Origin: Kitasatospora sp. MAA19
GTDB lineage: Bacteria; Actinomycetota; Actinomycetes; Streptomycetales; Streptomycetaceae
DNA: 35,313 nucleotides
Assembly (NCBI RefSeq): GCF_029894125.1
Contig: NZ_JARXYZ010000054.1
Coordinates: 1 to 35,313 of the forward strand
Direction of reading: 5' to 3'
Made by a program: the position numbers and the translations under genes. The notes under the pieces are model-generated. The model saw only the letters and a program-made list of their open reading frames with translations. It ran no database searches and was not told the origin of the DNA. How positions within the stretch are numbered: the first letter of the stretch is position 1; each line of letters begins with the position of its first letter. Below are positions 6,696 to 15,008 of the stretch, piece by piece.

Positions 6696-7937
6696 TCAGG
6701 GCTGCTCCCCGCGCCGGAGCACCAGCGCGGAGTTGGAGCCCATCAGCCCGCGGCTGAGCACCAGCGCGGTGCGCAGTTCGGCCGGGCGGGCGCGGCCGGT
6801 CACCAGGACGAGGTCGTGGCAGACCTCGGTGACGTTGGGGGTGGGCGGCAGCACGCCGTCCTCCATGGCCAGGACGGCGGCCGCGACGTCCAGCAGCGGG
6901 GCGCCGCAGTAGGCGCGTCCGGTGCCGGTCTTGGGAGCGGTGACCGGGACGCGTTCGGCGGCCGGTCCGAGCGCGTCGGCCAGTGCGAGCGCCTCGGCCC
7001 GGTCGGCGGCCGGGACGCCGAGCGCGTCCGCGAAGACCACGTCGATCTCCTCGGGCGCGATCCTGGCCTCGTCCAGCGCGATCCGGATCGCGGCGGCCAG
7101 CCCCGCACGGGACTCGTCCCAGCGCGAGGCCCCGGTGAAGGTGGCGCCGTGCCCGGCCAGGTGGGCCCGGACGGCGGCGCCGCGCCGCCGGGCCGCCTGC
7201 TCGTCCTCCAGCAGCAGCATCGCGCCGCCCTCGGCGGGGGCGAAGCCGCAGGCCTGCGCGGTGAACGGCAGGTAGGCCCGGTCGGGCTGTTCGGCGAGGC
7301 TGACCTCGGGGTAGCCGAGCTGGCAGACCATCGAGTACGGCGCCAGCGGGGCCTCGGCGGCGCCGGCCACCACCGCGTCGGTGCCGCGCTCGATCGTGCG
7401 CGCGGCGTGCGCGAGCGCGTCCAGGCCGCCGGCCTCGTCGCTGGCGACCACCCCGCACGGGCCCTTGTAGCCGCCGCGGATCGAGATCTGGCCGGTGCTG
7501 GCCGCGTAGAACCAGGCGATGGACTGGTAGGGGCCGACGAACCTCGGTCCCTGGCCCCAGAGTTGCTGGAGCTCACGTTGGCCGAACTCGCCGCCGCCGG
7601 AGCCGGCCGCGGTCACCACGCCGACCGTGAAGGGCTGTTCGCGGTCGGGCTGGAACCCGGCGTCGGCCACCGCCAGGTCGGCGGCGGCCATCGCGTAGTG
7701 CGTGAACCGGTCGGTCTGTACCAGGTACCGGCTGTCGATCACGGCCTGCGGGTCGAAGTCCTGCACCTGGCCTGCGACGCGCAGCGGGAGCCCGGCGCAG
7801 CCCTCGCGGGAGATCCGGTCGAGGACGCTCACGCCCTGCCTGGTGGCCTTCCAGAAGGCGTCGGCCCCAACGCCGTTCGGCGCCACCACGCCGAGGCCGG
7901 TGACCACCGCCCGGCGGCCCTGCTGACGTGACGTCAT
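6696..7937 (-). CDS. whiE ORFIV: Ketosynthase beta / chain-length factor, whiE ORFIV homologue
   Basis: A 413-residue thiolase-fold protein, the KS-beta partner that forms a heterodimer with KS-alpha and sets chain length. It opens with RRAVVTGLGVVAPNGVG. The active-site Cys of KS-alpha is replaced: the aligned segment reads CGVVASDEAGGLDAL, with Glu168 where most chain-length factors carry Gln. The catalytic His positions of KS-alpha are not conserved, as expected. The C-terminal KTGTGRAYCGAPLLDV and GSNSALVLRRG motifs are typical. It starts five bases after the KS-alpha stop, so translation is probably coupled. Identity is secure by sequence and position. Confidence 0.95.
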   Translation of the reverse strand: MTSRQQGRRAVVTGLGVVAPNGVGADAFWKATRQGVSVLDRISREGCAGLPLRVAGQVQDFDPQAVIDSRYLVQTDRFTHYAMAAADLAVADAGFQPDREQPFTVGVVTAAGSGGGEFGQRELQQLWGQGPRFVGPYQSIAWFYAASTGQISIRGGYKGPCGVVASDEAGGLDALAHAARTIERGTDAVVAGAAEAPLAPYSMVCQLGYPEVSLAEQPDRAYLPFTAQACGFAPAEGGAMLLLEDEQAARRRGAAVRAHLAGHGATFTGASRWDESRAGLAAAIRIALDEARIAPEEIDVVFADALGVPAADRAEALALADALGPAAERVPVTAPKTGTGRAYCGAPLLDVAAAVLAMEDGVLPPTPNVTEVCHDLVLVTGRARPAELRTALVLSRGLMGSNSALVLRRGEQP

Positions 7938-7942
7938 GAGAA

Positions 7943-9199
7943 TCACCCCGTTCTGTTGAGCACGACGGCGGACTGGAATCCGCCGAATCCGCTGCCGACC
8001 GAGAGGATGTGGCTCAGCGGCAGCTCGCGCGCGGTGCGCGGCACGTAGTCGAGGTCGCACTCCGGGTCCGGAGTCTCGTAGTTGGCGGTCGGCGGTACGA
8101 CGCCGTGGGCCAGCGCCAGGGTGCAGGCGACCACTTCTATGGCGCCGATCGCGCCGAGCGAGTGCCCGACCATCGACTTGATGGAGCTCATCGGCGTCCG
8201 GTAGGCGTGGTCGCCGAGCGAGCGTTTGACGGCGGCGGTCTCGTGCCGGTCGTTCTGCTTGGTGCCCGAACCGTGCGCGTTGACGTAGTCGACGTCGGTG
8301 CGGTCGACCCGGGCGTGGGCGAGCGCGTCGTCGATCGCCCGGGACATCTCCAGCCCCTCCTGGGTGAGGCCGGTCATGTGGTAGGCGTTGCCGAAGGTGG
8401 CGAAACCGCCGACCTCGCCGTAGATCCGGGCGCCGCGGCGGCGGGCGTGCTCCAGCTCCTCCAGCACCAGGACGGCGCCGCCCTCGCCGAGGACGAAACC
8501 GTCGCGGTGGGCGTCGAAGGGCCGGGAGGCGTGCTCCGGGTCGTCGTTGCGCTCGCTGGTGGCCTTGATGGCGTCGAAGCACGCGACGGTGATCGGCGAG
8601 ATCGGGGAGTCGGACGCGCCGGCGATGCAGATGTCGGCGCGGCCCTCCTCGACGGCCTGGAAGCCGTAGCCGATCGCGTCCAGCCCGGAGGTGCAGCCGG
8701 TGGAGACGGTCTGCACCGGGCCGTGCGCGCCGGTGCGTTCGGCCACCGCGGAGGCCAGCGTGCTGGGCGCGAAGGCCCGGTGCAGCTGCGGCTCGGCCCG
8801 GTGGTGGTCGACGTCCCAGCGGGCGCCGCCGGAGCTGACCAGCGCGTAGTCGTGCTCCAGCCGGGTGGTTCCGCCGACCGCCGTACCCAGTGAGACGGCG
8901 ATCCGCCACGGGTCCTCGTCCGCCAGGACCAGGCCGGCGTCCGCGATCGCCTCGTCCGCCGCGACCATCGCGAACTGCACGTAGCGGTCGGCCCGTTGGA
9001 CGTCCTCGGGGCCCAGCCCGTGGGCCACCGGAGTGAAGTCGCACTCGGCGGCGATCCGGGAGCGGAACCCGGTGGGGTCGAAGAGCGTGATGCCCCGGGT
9101 GGCGGTGCGGCCGGCGGTGAGGAGGTCCCAGAAGGCCGGGACCCCTATTCCGCCGGGCGCGACGACACCGATCCCGGTGACGGCGACGCGCCGGGTCAC
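7943..9199 (-). CDS. whiE ORFIII: Ketosynthase alpha, whiE ORFIII homologue
   Basis: A 418-residue beta-ketoacyl synthase that extends the polyketide with malonyl-ACP. The active-site Cys169 lies in VSTGCTSGLD, and His309 (VNAHGSGTKQND) and His346 (SMVGHSLGA) complete the Cys-His-His set, with Lys341 nearby. The protein is the usual length. The GTG start at 9199 overlaps the cupin stop by four bases (GTGA), and AAGGTGG lies just upstream. No malonyltransferase is encoded in the cluster, which is normal because the fatty-acid enzyme is shared. Confidence 0.96.
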   Translation of the reverse strand: MTRRVAVTGIGVVAPGGIGVPAFWDLLTAGRTATRGITLFDPTGFRSRIAAECDFTPVAHGLGPEDVQRADRYVQFAMVAADEAIADAGLVLADEDPWRIAVSLGTAVGGTTRLEHDYALVSSGGARWDVDHHRAEPQLHRAFAPSTLASAVAERTGAHGPVQTVSTGCTSGLDAIGYGFQAVEEGRADICIAGASDSPISPITVACFDAIKATSERNDDPEHASRPFDAHRDGFVLGEGGAVLVLEELEHARRRGARIYGEVGGFATFGNAYHMTGLTQEGLEMSRAIDDALAHARVDRTDVDYVNAHGSGTKQNDRHETAAVKRSLGDHAYRTPMSSIKSMVGHSLGAIGAIEVVACTLALAHGVVPPTANYETPDPECDLDYVPRTARELPLSHILSVGSGFGGFQSAVVLNRTG

Positions 9200-9621
9200 G
9201 AGGCCACCTTGGCGTGTTCCGGCGGGCCGGCGGCGGCGGTCTCCTCGGTGTCCACGTGGCCGAGGTCGGGGCGCGGGGCGAGCGGGCCGAGGTGGAACAC
9301 CATCCGGGCCTCGGTGTCGCCGACGTTGCGGAAGCGGTGGCGCATGTTGACCGGGATCATCAGGCCCTGGTTGGGCTTGATCGGACGGGTCTCGCCGTCC
9401 AGGTCCACCTCCAGGTCGCCGCAGACCACGAACACGAACTCCTCGGAGTACGGGTGGTAGTGCTCGCCGATCCGCTCACCGGGCCGGACGATCGCCAGGC
9501 CCATGAACCCGCTGGTCGCCCCGCAGGTGGACGGGGTGAGCATGGCGCGCAGATCGCCGCCGCGTCGACGGTTCTCCGGGGCCTCGTCGACGTGCACGAT
9601 CCGTGGATACTGCGTGGTCAT
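9196..9621 (-). CDS. whiE ORFII: Cupin-domain polyketide cluster protein, whiE ORFII homologue
   Basis: A 141-residue single cupin barrel. Metal-ligand candidates are visible in motif 1 (His54, His56, Glu60 or Glu61 in GEHYHPYSEEFVFV) and motif 2 (His95 in VNMRHRF). Homologues are whiE ORFII and curC-type genes of spore-pigment clusters; their exact role, often suggested to be in cyclisation or oxygenation, is not settled. GGAGGAA precedes the ATG at a good distance. The gene lies 30 bases after the SchA/CurD-like gene and overlaps KS-alpha. Confidence 0.92.
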   Translation of the reverse strand: MTTQYPRIVHVDEAPENRRRGGDLRAMLTPSTCGATSGFMGLAIVRPGERIGEHYHPYSEEFVFVVCGDLEVDLDGETRPIKPNQGLMIPVNMRHRFRNVGDTEARMVFHLGPLAPRPDLGHVDTEETAAAGPPEHAKVAS

Positions 9622-9651
9622 GGTGTTTCCTCCGAGAGAGATGACGGAACG

Positions 9652-10818
9652 TCAGTTGTCTTTCGAACTGCGGTCGGTGATCGGGCTCATGGCGTGGGCG
9701 GCGAGGACGGCGGCCAGTCCGGCGGCGCTGCGCAGGTCGCCCTGGGCGCCGAGGTCGAGCAGCTTGCCGAGCGCGGCGGCCTCCTGGTCGCCCGCCACGC
9801 CGAGGGCGGCCGCCGGGTCGGCCTCGGCCGGCACCCGCAGGTCGACCAGGCGCACCACCACGTCCTCCCGCTGGAAGACCGTGCTCGCCGCGACCGGGCC
9901 GGTCGGGTCGGCGGTGGCGAGGTCGTCGTACCCGCCGAGCAGCTCGGCGACGGCCTGTCCCTGGCCGGTCCGGACCGGGTACAGCACCGCGTGCCGGTGC
10001 AGCCGGGCGGAGGCGGGGGAGCTGGCGATCGCCTGCTGCTTCGCGGGCAGCGCGGCCCGGGCGAAGAAGGCGCGCGCGGCCTGCGGGTCGCCCAGTTGGC
10101 GGGCCTCCTCCAGGTACGGGTTGATCGCCTCCTCGACGGCCCGCACCTCCGGCTGCATCGCCACGTGGCGCAGCGCGTCGCCGAGACTGCCGACCACCTC
10201 GACGGCCCGGACCACCCGGTTGCCGCGCATGAACAGCGAGGTGCGGTGCAGCCGGGTGTGCTCGTCCACCTCGGCCCTGGGGGAGGCGTAGCCGGACAGG
10301 ATCCGGGCCACCTCGCGCTCGCTGCCGGGCTTGACCGTGAAGGTCAGCGCGTGCCGCACCACGCCGTCCGGGCCGGGTTCGGCCTTCGGCGGGCCGACGT
10401 GCCCGGCGGGCTCGCTGCGCGGCAGGCCGGGCGGGACCTCGATCGGGGCCCGGGTGCCGGTGGAGCCGGCCGCCGAGGTCTCGCGCAGGACGGCGTAGCG
10501 CAGCGAGCGGAAGTTGTCGCTGACGCAGCCGTGCATCGGCTTGACCATCTCGCGGTGGGCCGAGCTGTCCACCCACTCCAGGAACGTGTCCTGGTCCTCC
10601 CACTCGCTGGTGATCAGCCACTGGCGGGGGTCGTTGATCGACTGGCACAGCTGGTCGCTGACGTGGCCGCGCACCGATGCCACCTGGTGGCGCAGCTGCT
10701 CGTAGACGTCGAGGAAGCGCTGCTGGGCGCCGTCCTGGATCTCCAGCATCAGCACCACCCGGAGCCGGGTGTCGGATTCGGCGTGCTGCTTCCGCTGCGG
10801 TTCGGACAGAGTTGTCAT
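9652..10818 (-). CDS. whiE ORFI: SchA/CurD-like protein with ABM-type N-terminus, whiE ORFI homologue
   Basis: A 388-residue protein that opens the operon. Residues about 18-112 form an antibiotic-biosynthesis-monooxygenase-like ferredoxin fold (RLRVVLMLEIQDGAQQRFLDVYEQL, and WLITSEWEDQDTFLEWVDS). Two related SchA/CurD-like regions follow, at about 153-250 (RHALTFTVKPGSEREVARIL) and about 270-350 (RHAVLYPVRTGQGQAVAELL). The family is found almost only in spore-pigment clusters (whiE, sch, cur). Its chemistry is not established; a role as cofactor-free oxygenase or cyclase partner is inference. It diverges from the hydroxylase gene across a 301-base gap that should hold both promoters. Confidence 0.88.
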   Translation of the reverse strand: MTTLSEPQRKQHAESDTRLRVVLMLEIQDGAQQRFLDVYEQLRHQVASVRGHVSDQLCQSINDPRQWLITSEWEDQDTFLEWVDSSAHREMVKPMHGCVSDNFRSLRYAVLRETSAAGSTGTRAPIEVPPGLPRSEPAGHVGPPKAEPGPDGVVRHALTFTVKPGSEREVARILSGYASPRAEVDEHTRLHRTSLFMRGNRVVRAVEVVGSLGDALRHVAMQPEVRAVEEAINPYLEEARQLGDPQAARAFFARAALPAKQQAIASSPASARLHRHAVLYPVRTGQGQAVAELLGGYDDLATADPTGPVAASTVFQREDVVVRLVDLRVPAEADPAAALGVAGDQEAAALGKLLDLGAQGDLRSAAGLAAVLAAHAMSPITDRSSKDN

Positions 10819-11119
10819 GATCCACTTTCTGCTCTGGGCCGCACGCTGCGGGCCGTGGTGGCCGCGTCCGGAGGGTGCTCCCGGGCTGGGAGGGCGGTGC
10901 GACGGCGATCGGCCCGGTCGTTAGGCGCCAGGCCTGAGGTCGATCGTGAGCGGCGTAACGGGGCGCCGCGAGATTTGCGGGCCATCCGAGGGAAGAAGCG
11001 GCACAAGCACCCTCCGGCGGGGGATGGAAGAGCGGGGCCCCCGGTCGTGCGGCCCCGTCGAGGGCGGCCCCGAGCCCAGTAGCCGGGCCGTGGAATCCCC
11101 TTACAGGGTGGAGCAATTG
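10819..11119. promoter_or_regulatory. Divergent control region of the pigment cluster
   Basis: These 301 bases separate the seven-gene minus operon from the plus-strand hydroxylase. In the well-studied whiE cluster the same gap carries two divergent developmental promoters. Here I see two inverted repeats, GCGGCG (10950-10955) with CGCCGC (10964-10969) and CGGGGCC (11033-11039) with GGCCCCG (11051-11057), and a GGTGGAG ribosome site before the hydroxylase. I could not identify sigma-factor boxes confidently. Confidence 0.5.
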
Positions 11120-12745
11120 ATGAATCCGAAGGTTGACGACCGGGTGCCGGTCCTGATCGTGGGCGGGTCGCTGGTCGGGCTGTCGGCCTCGCTCTTCCTC
11201 GGTCGACTTGGTGTCAGGCACCTGCTGGTCGAGAAACACGCCGACACCTCGCATCACCCGCGTGGCCGAGGCAACAACGTCCGTACGATGGAGCTCTACC
11301 GGGTGGCCGGGATCGAGTCGGCCATCCGTGAGGCGGCCTCGGTGCTCGCCCCGAACCGCGGCATCCTGCAGGCGCCCTCGCTGACCGGCGACGAGCAGGA
11401 GTGGCTGTTCCGGGAGATCGACCCGGGCGGCCGGCTCGCCCGGTTCAGCCCCAGCTCATGGTGCCTGTGCAGCCAGAACGACCTGGAGCCGGTGCTGCTG
11501 CGCGCCGCCCGCGACCTCGGCGGCGACATCCGTTTCAGCACCGAGCTGGTCTCCTTCGAGCAGGACGCCGACGGCGTGACCTCGCTGCTGCGCAGCCGGG
11601 AGACCGGCGAGGAGCGCCGGGTGCGCTCGGAGTACCTGATCGCGGCGGACGGCCCGCGCAGCCCGGCCCGCGAGCGCCTGGGCATCGGCCAGACGGGCCA
11701 GGGCGAGCTGTTCCACAACGTCAGCATCACCTTCCGTGCCAAGCGGCTGGCCGACGTGGTCGGCGACCGGCACTTCATCGCCTGCTACCTGACCAACCCG
11801 GAGGCGGACGGCGCGCTGCTGCCGGTGGACAACCAGGCGGAGTGGGTCTTCCACGCGCCCTGGCACCCCGAGCACGGCGAGCCGCTGGAGGCGTTCACCG
11901 ACGAGCGCTGCGAGCGGCACATCCGCACCGCCGTCGGCCTGCCCGAACTCGACGTCGAGGTGACCGGCCGGGCGCCCTGGCACGCCGCCGAACGGGTGGC
12001 CGAGCGGTACGGCGCCGGACGGGTCTTCCTCGCCGGGGACTCCGCGCACGAGATGTCGCCGACCGGCGCGTTCGGCTCCAACACCGGCATCCAGGACGCG
12101 CACAACCTGGCCTGGAAGCTCGCCGCCGTGCTGTGCGGCTGGGCCGGGCCGGAGCTGCTGGAGACGTACGGGCAGGAGCGCCGTCCGGTCGCGCAGGTGA
12201 CCGGCGAGCGCGCCTCGGCCCGCTCGGCCGAGCACAGCCACCCCGGGTACGCGGTGGTGCCGGGCATCGGGCGGCAGGCCGGGGTGCTGGCGGTGGCGCT
12301 CGGCTACCGCTACCCGGTGGGCGCGGTGACCGGCACGGACCGGGCAGGGGCCGTCGTCCCCGAGGCGTTCGAGTCGGCGGGGGAGCCGGGGAGCCGCGCC
12401 CCGCACCAGTGGCTGTTGCGGGCGGGCGTGCGGCTGTCCACGCTGGACCTGTACGAGCAGGCGATGGTGTTGCTCACCGGCCCGGAGGGCGCCGCCTGGC
12501 GGTCCGGCGCACGGCGGGCGGCCGACCGGCTGGCCGTCCCGCTGGACGCCTACCGGATCGGCGACGGCGCCGAGGACGACCTGGCGCCCGAGCCGGGCAC
12601 GGACTTCGCCGCGCTGCACGGGATCGGCCCGGACGGCGCGGTGCTGGTCCGGCCGGACGGCTTCGTGGCCTGGCGCTCGACGGGCGCGGCGGACGATCCG
12701 GAGAGGGAGCTCGCGAAGGCCCTGCGGACGGTGCTGAGCCTGTAG
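11120..12745 (+). CDS. whiE ORFVIII: FAD-dependent aromatic polyketide hydroxylase, whiE ORFVIII homologue
   Basis: A 541-residue group A flavoprotein monooxygenase of the PheA/TfdB/RdmE type, using FAD, NAD(P)H and O2 to hydroxylate an aromatic ring. Motifs are the N-terminal dinucleotide fold VLIVGGSLVGLSASLFL, the DG motif LIAADGPRSPARERLGI, the GD motif GRVFLAGDSAHEMSPTGAFG, and a C-terminal thioredoxin-like region ending in VRPDGFVAWRS. The start follows GGTGGAG six bases upstream. It is transcribed away from the other seven genes, exactly as ORFVIII is in whiE, and would carry out the late tailoring step that deepens pigment colour. A 15-bp hairpin follows. Confidence 0.94.
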   Translation: MNPKVDDRVPVLIVGGSLVGLSASLFLGRLGVRHLLVEKHADTSHHPRGRGNNVRTMELYRVAGIESAIREAASVLAPNRGILQAPSLTGDEQEWLFREIDPGGRLARFSPSSWCLCSQNDLEPVLLRAARDLGGDIRFSTELVSFEQDADGVTSLLRSRETGEERRVRSEYLIAADGPRSPARERLGIGQTGQGELFHNVSITFRAKRLADVVGDRHFIACYLTNPEADGALLPVDNQAEWVFHAPWHPEHGEPLEAFTDERCERHIRTAVGLPELDVEVTGRAPWHAAERVAERYGAGRVFLAGDSAHEMSPTGAFGSNTGIQDAHNLAWKLAAVLCGWAGPELLETYGQERRPVAQVTGERASARSAEHSHPGYAVVPGIGRQAGVLAVALGYRYPVGAVTGTDRAGAVVPEAFESAGEPGSRAPHQWLLRAGVRLSTLDLYEQAMVLLTGPEGAAWRSGARRAADRLAVPLDAYRIGDGAEDDLAPEPGTDFAALHGIGPDGAVLVRPDGFVAWRSTGAADDPERELAKALRTVLSL

Positions 12746-12762
12746 CCGCAGGCGCGGACGCG

Positions 12763-12798
12763 GACCTGCCCGCCGGTTCACCGACCGGCGGGCAGGTC
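12763..12798. terminator. Terminator after the hydroxylase gene
   Basis: A perfect 15-bp stem (12763-12777 with 12784-12798) has a 6-base loop. It lies between the convergent hydroxylase and dehydratase genes and can serve both. Confidence 0.88.
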
Positions 12799-12869
12799 GT
12801 GGCGGTCGGCGGAGTGCCGGTTGCCGACGGAGAGCATCAGCGGCCGCCCGCCGGTCGGTCGGCGACCGC

Positions 12870-13805
12870 TCAGCCGGCGTCCGGTGCGGCGGCCAGGTCG
12901 GCGGGATCGGTGTTGGCGCCGCAGAGGAGGACGGCGACGCGCTCGCCCTCCACCTGGTCGAGGGCGGCGAGGGCGGTGGAGGCCGCGTACTCGACGGCGA
13001 TCCGGCGGTCCTCCCAGAGCTGCCGGCGGGCGCGCACGATGGCCTCGTCGTCGACCAGGACGGACCGGACGCCCTCGTGGCGGGCGGCGTGGACGGCGAG
13101 GGCGGTGGCACGGCGGGCGCCGAGGGCGTCCTGGGCGACCGAGGCCACCGGGACGTCGACGGGCCGGCCGGCGGAGAGGGCGGCGTGCAGCGCCCGGCTG
13201 CCCTCCGGCTCCACCGCGACCACGCGCACGCCGTGCTCGCGGGCCGCGACGGCCACCCCGGCGAACAGCCCGCCGCCGCCGACCGACACCACCACCGTGT
13301 CCAGTCCGGGCACCCGGGCGCGGATCTCCTCCAGCACCGTGCCCGCGCCGGCGGCGATCAGGGGGTGGTCGTACGCGTGCGAGGCCAGCGCGCCGGCGCT
13401 CGCCGCGAACTCCTCGCAGGCGGCCAGCGCCTCCGCGTACTCCCGGCCGACCAGCCGTACCTCGGCGCCGTACGGGCGCAGCCGCGCCAGCTTCACCGGC
13501 GAGGCCGTCTCGGGCAGGAACACCGTGGCGCGGACGCCGAGTTCACGTGCCGCCCAGGCGCAGGCCAGGCCGGCGTTGCCGCCCGAGGCGATGGTGACCC
13601 CGGCGTCCGGAAGGGTGCCCGCCTCGGCGTGCGCGAGCAGGAAGTTCTGCGCGCCGCGCGCCTTGAAACTGCCGGTGTGCTGCAGGAACTCCAGCGCCAG
13701 CCAGGTCCGTCCGGCGTCGTCCCCGGGGGCGACGGCCACCGGCCGCACCCGGCCGGCGATCCGCTCCCCTGCGGCCTTGACCTCGTCGTACGTCAATCGG
13801 TCCAT
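12870..13805 (-). CDS. PLP-dependent threonine/serine dehydratase-like enzyme
   Basis: A 311-residue fold-type II PLP enzyme. The Schiff-base Lys48 is in TGSFKARGA, the substrate/phosphate loop is SGGNAGLACAWAARELG, and the PLP phosphate loop is VSVGGGGLFAG. It lacks a C-terminal ACT regulatory domain, so it resembles catabolic or biodegradative threonine/serine dehydratases rather than the biosynthetic IlvA. Serine racemase activity is an alternative that sequence alone cannot exclude. AAGGAG lies eight bases before the ATG. It is a single gene with no evident link to the pigment cluster. Confidence 0.88.
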   Translation of the reverse strand: MDRLTYDEVKAAGERIAGRVRPVAVAPGDDAGRTWLALEFLQHTGSFKARGAQNFLLAHAEAGTLPDAGVTIASGGNAGLACAWAARELGVRATVFLPETASPVKLARLRPYGAEVRLVGREYAEALAACEEFAASAGALASHAYDHPLIAAGAGTVLEEIRARVPGLDTVVVSVGGGGLFAGVAVAAREHGVRVVAVEPEGSRALHAALSAGRPVDVPVASVAQDALGARRATALAVHAARHEGVRSVLVDDEAIVRARRQLWEDRRIAVEYAASTALAALDQVEGERVAVLLCGANTDPADLAAAPDAG

Positions 13806-13961
13806 CGGGCCTGCTCCTTATGCCGGGTGCGTCACGTCAGGGTTTGACGGTACGTCGCGCCCGTGAAGGAGGAAAAGATCACGATCAGGCCGGACCGGGA
13901 CGCCGCCCGCGCCCGGCTGCCGGGCCTGGCCGGGGCCCGGCTGGGCGACCGGGCACAGGCG

Positions 13962-13967
13962 TAGGCT
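13962..13967 (+). promoter_or_regulatory. Possible -10 box TAGGCT for a leaderless transcript
   Basis: TAGGCT fits the TAnnnT actinomycete -10 form and ends seven bases before the ATG at 13975. That is the spacing expected if transcription begins at or next to the start codon. The -35 region (around 13938-13944) is weak. Confidence 0.4.
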
Positions 13968-13974
13968 GGCCCCC

Positions 13975-14010
13975 ATGCGTCATGTGATCCTTCCGCCGCC
14001 GGCCCGCTAG
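13975..14010 (+). CDS. Possible leader peptide MRHVILPPPAR
   Basis: An 11-codon frame encoding MRHVILPPPAR and ending in TAG lies 117 bases before the exporter gene. It has no ribosome site but follows a TAGGCT box at a distance suited to a leaderless mRNA. Three consecutive CCG proline codons precede the end, a setting that slows ribosomes. The stop codon falls inside a hairpin (centre gcccgctagcgggc, 14000-14013, extended by cgcc/ggcg with one bulge). This looks like an attenuation leader, but the frame is short and could be chance. Confidence 0.4.
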   Translation: MRHVILPPPAR

Positions 14011-14127
14011 CGGGCGGCGCACTCCACCCACCCCGGCCGGTCGGCCTTCTCGCCGCCACCGGGGCGCTGGCTGCCGCCCGCGTACCCCGCGGACCTCATC
14101 CGGCATCTCATCGTGGAGTACCGACAC

Positions 14128-14991
14128 ATGACCTCGTACGCCGCCGTGCCCTTCCGGCACGGCCTGTTGTCCATTGCGGCCGCCGCCGTCGCCTGGGGCG
14201 TGGGCGGTGCCGTGGCCGCGCTGCTGCTGCGCACCAGCGGCCTCGGCCCGGTGGCCGTCTCCTTCTGGCGCTTCGCCGTCGCGGCGCTCTGCCTGGCCCT
14301 GCTGCCGTCCGGCGGTCGGGCGGCCGAGCCCGCCCGCCGGGGCGCCGCCGTACTGACCGGGCTCGGCCTGGCGGTCAGCCAGTGCGCCTACTTCGGCTCG
14401 GTGCAGTACGCGGGCCTGGGGCTGGGCACGCTGATCACGATCGGCGCCGGCCCGGTGCTGACCAGCCTCGGCGGGCACGTCCTGCTGGGCGAGCGCCTCA
14501 CCCGCCGGGCCGTCGTCGCCGTCGGGCTGGCACTGGGCGGCCTCGCGCTGCTGGTGGCCGCCCCGGCGGCGGGGCCGCGCCCGGCCCTGGGAGTCGCGCT
14601 GGCCGTGCTGGCGGGTGCCGGGCAGAGCGGGCTGACCCTGTGGGCCCGGGGCGGTGGTTCGGCGCGCGCCAGTACGGGCGCGTTCACCACCGGGCTGCTC
14701 TGCCTGCTGCCGTTGGCGGCCGTCCAGGGCCTGTGGCCGACCGAGGGGCACCCGGCGGTGACCGGCGGCGCGCTGCTGTTCCTCGGGACGGTGCCGACGC
14801 TGCTCGCCTACCGGTGGTACTTCACCGGCCTGAGTGTCGTCCCGGGCACCACGGCCGCCGTGCTGGTCCTGTTGGAACCGGCGACGGCGGCCGTGATGGG
14901 AGCGGGTTGGCTCGGAGAGCCGCTCACCGCGGGCCTGTTGGCGGGCTCGGCGCTGCTGCTCGCCGCGATCGCGGCCCTGGCCCGCGAGTAG
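14128..14991 (+). CDS. DMT/EamA-family membrane exporter
   Basis: A 287-residue protein with about ten hydrophobic segments and the internal duplication typical of 10-TMS drug/metabolite transporters. The first EamA repeat has AAAVAWGVGGAVAALLLR and the position-specific VSFWRF; the second has VPTLLAYRWYFTGL and the final LLEPATAAVMGAGWLGEPL motif. Substrates in this family include amino acids and small metabolites, and none can be assigned here. I chose the ATG at 14128 because GGAG lies nine bases upstream; a GTG at 14113 includes that GGAG in the coding sequence and is less likely. A possible leader peptide lies upstream. Confidence 0.88.
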   Translation: MTSYAAVPFRHGLLSIAAAAVAWGVGGAVAALLLRTSGLGPVAVSFWRFAVAALCLALLPSGGRAAEPARRGAAVLTGLGLAVSQCAYFGSVQYAGLGLGTLITIGAGPVLTSLGGHVLLGERLTRRAVVAVGLALGGLALLVAAPAAGPRPALGVALAVLAGAGQSGLTLWARGGGSARASTGAFTTGLLCLLPLAAVQGLWPTEGHPAVTGGALLFLGTVPTLLAYRWYFTGLSVVPGTTAAVLVLLEPATAAVMGAGWLGEPLTAGLLAGSALLLAAIAALARE

Positions 14992-15008
14992 TGCGGGTGG
15001 GGCTTGTA

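Noticed and set aside
10950..11057. GC-rich inverted repeats in the pigment control region as terminators or operators
   Set aside because: The stems are only 6-7 bp and such repeats are common by chance at this GC content; recorded only as observations.
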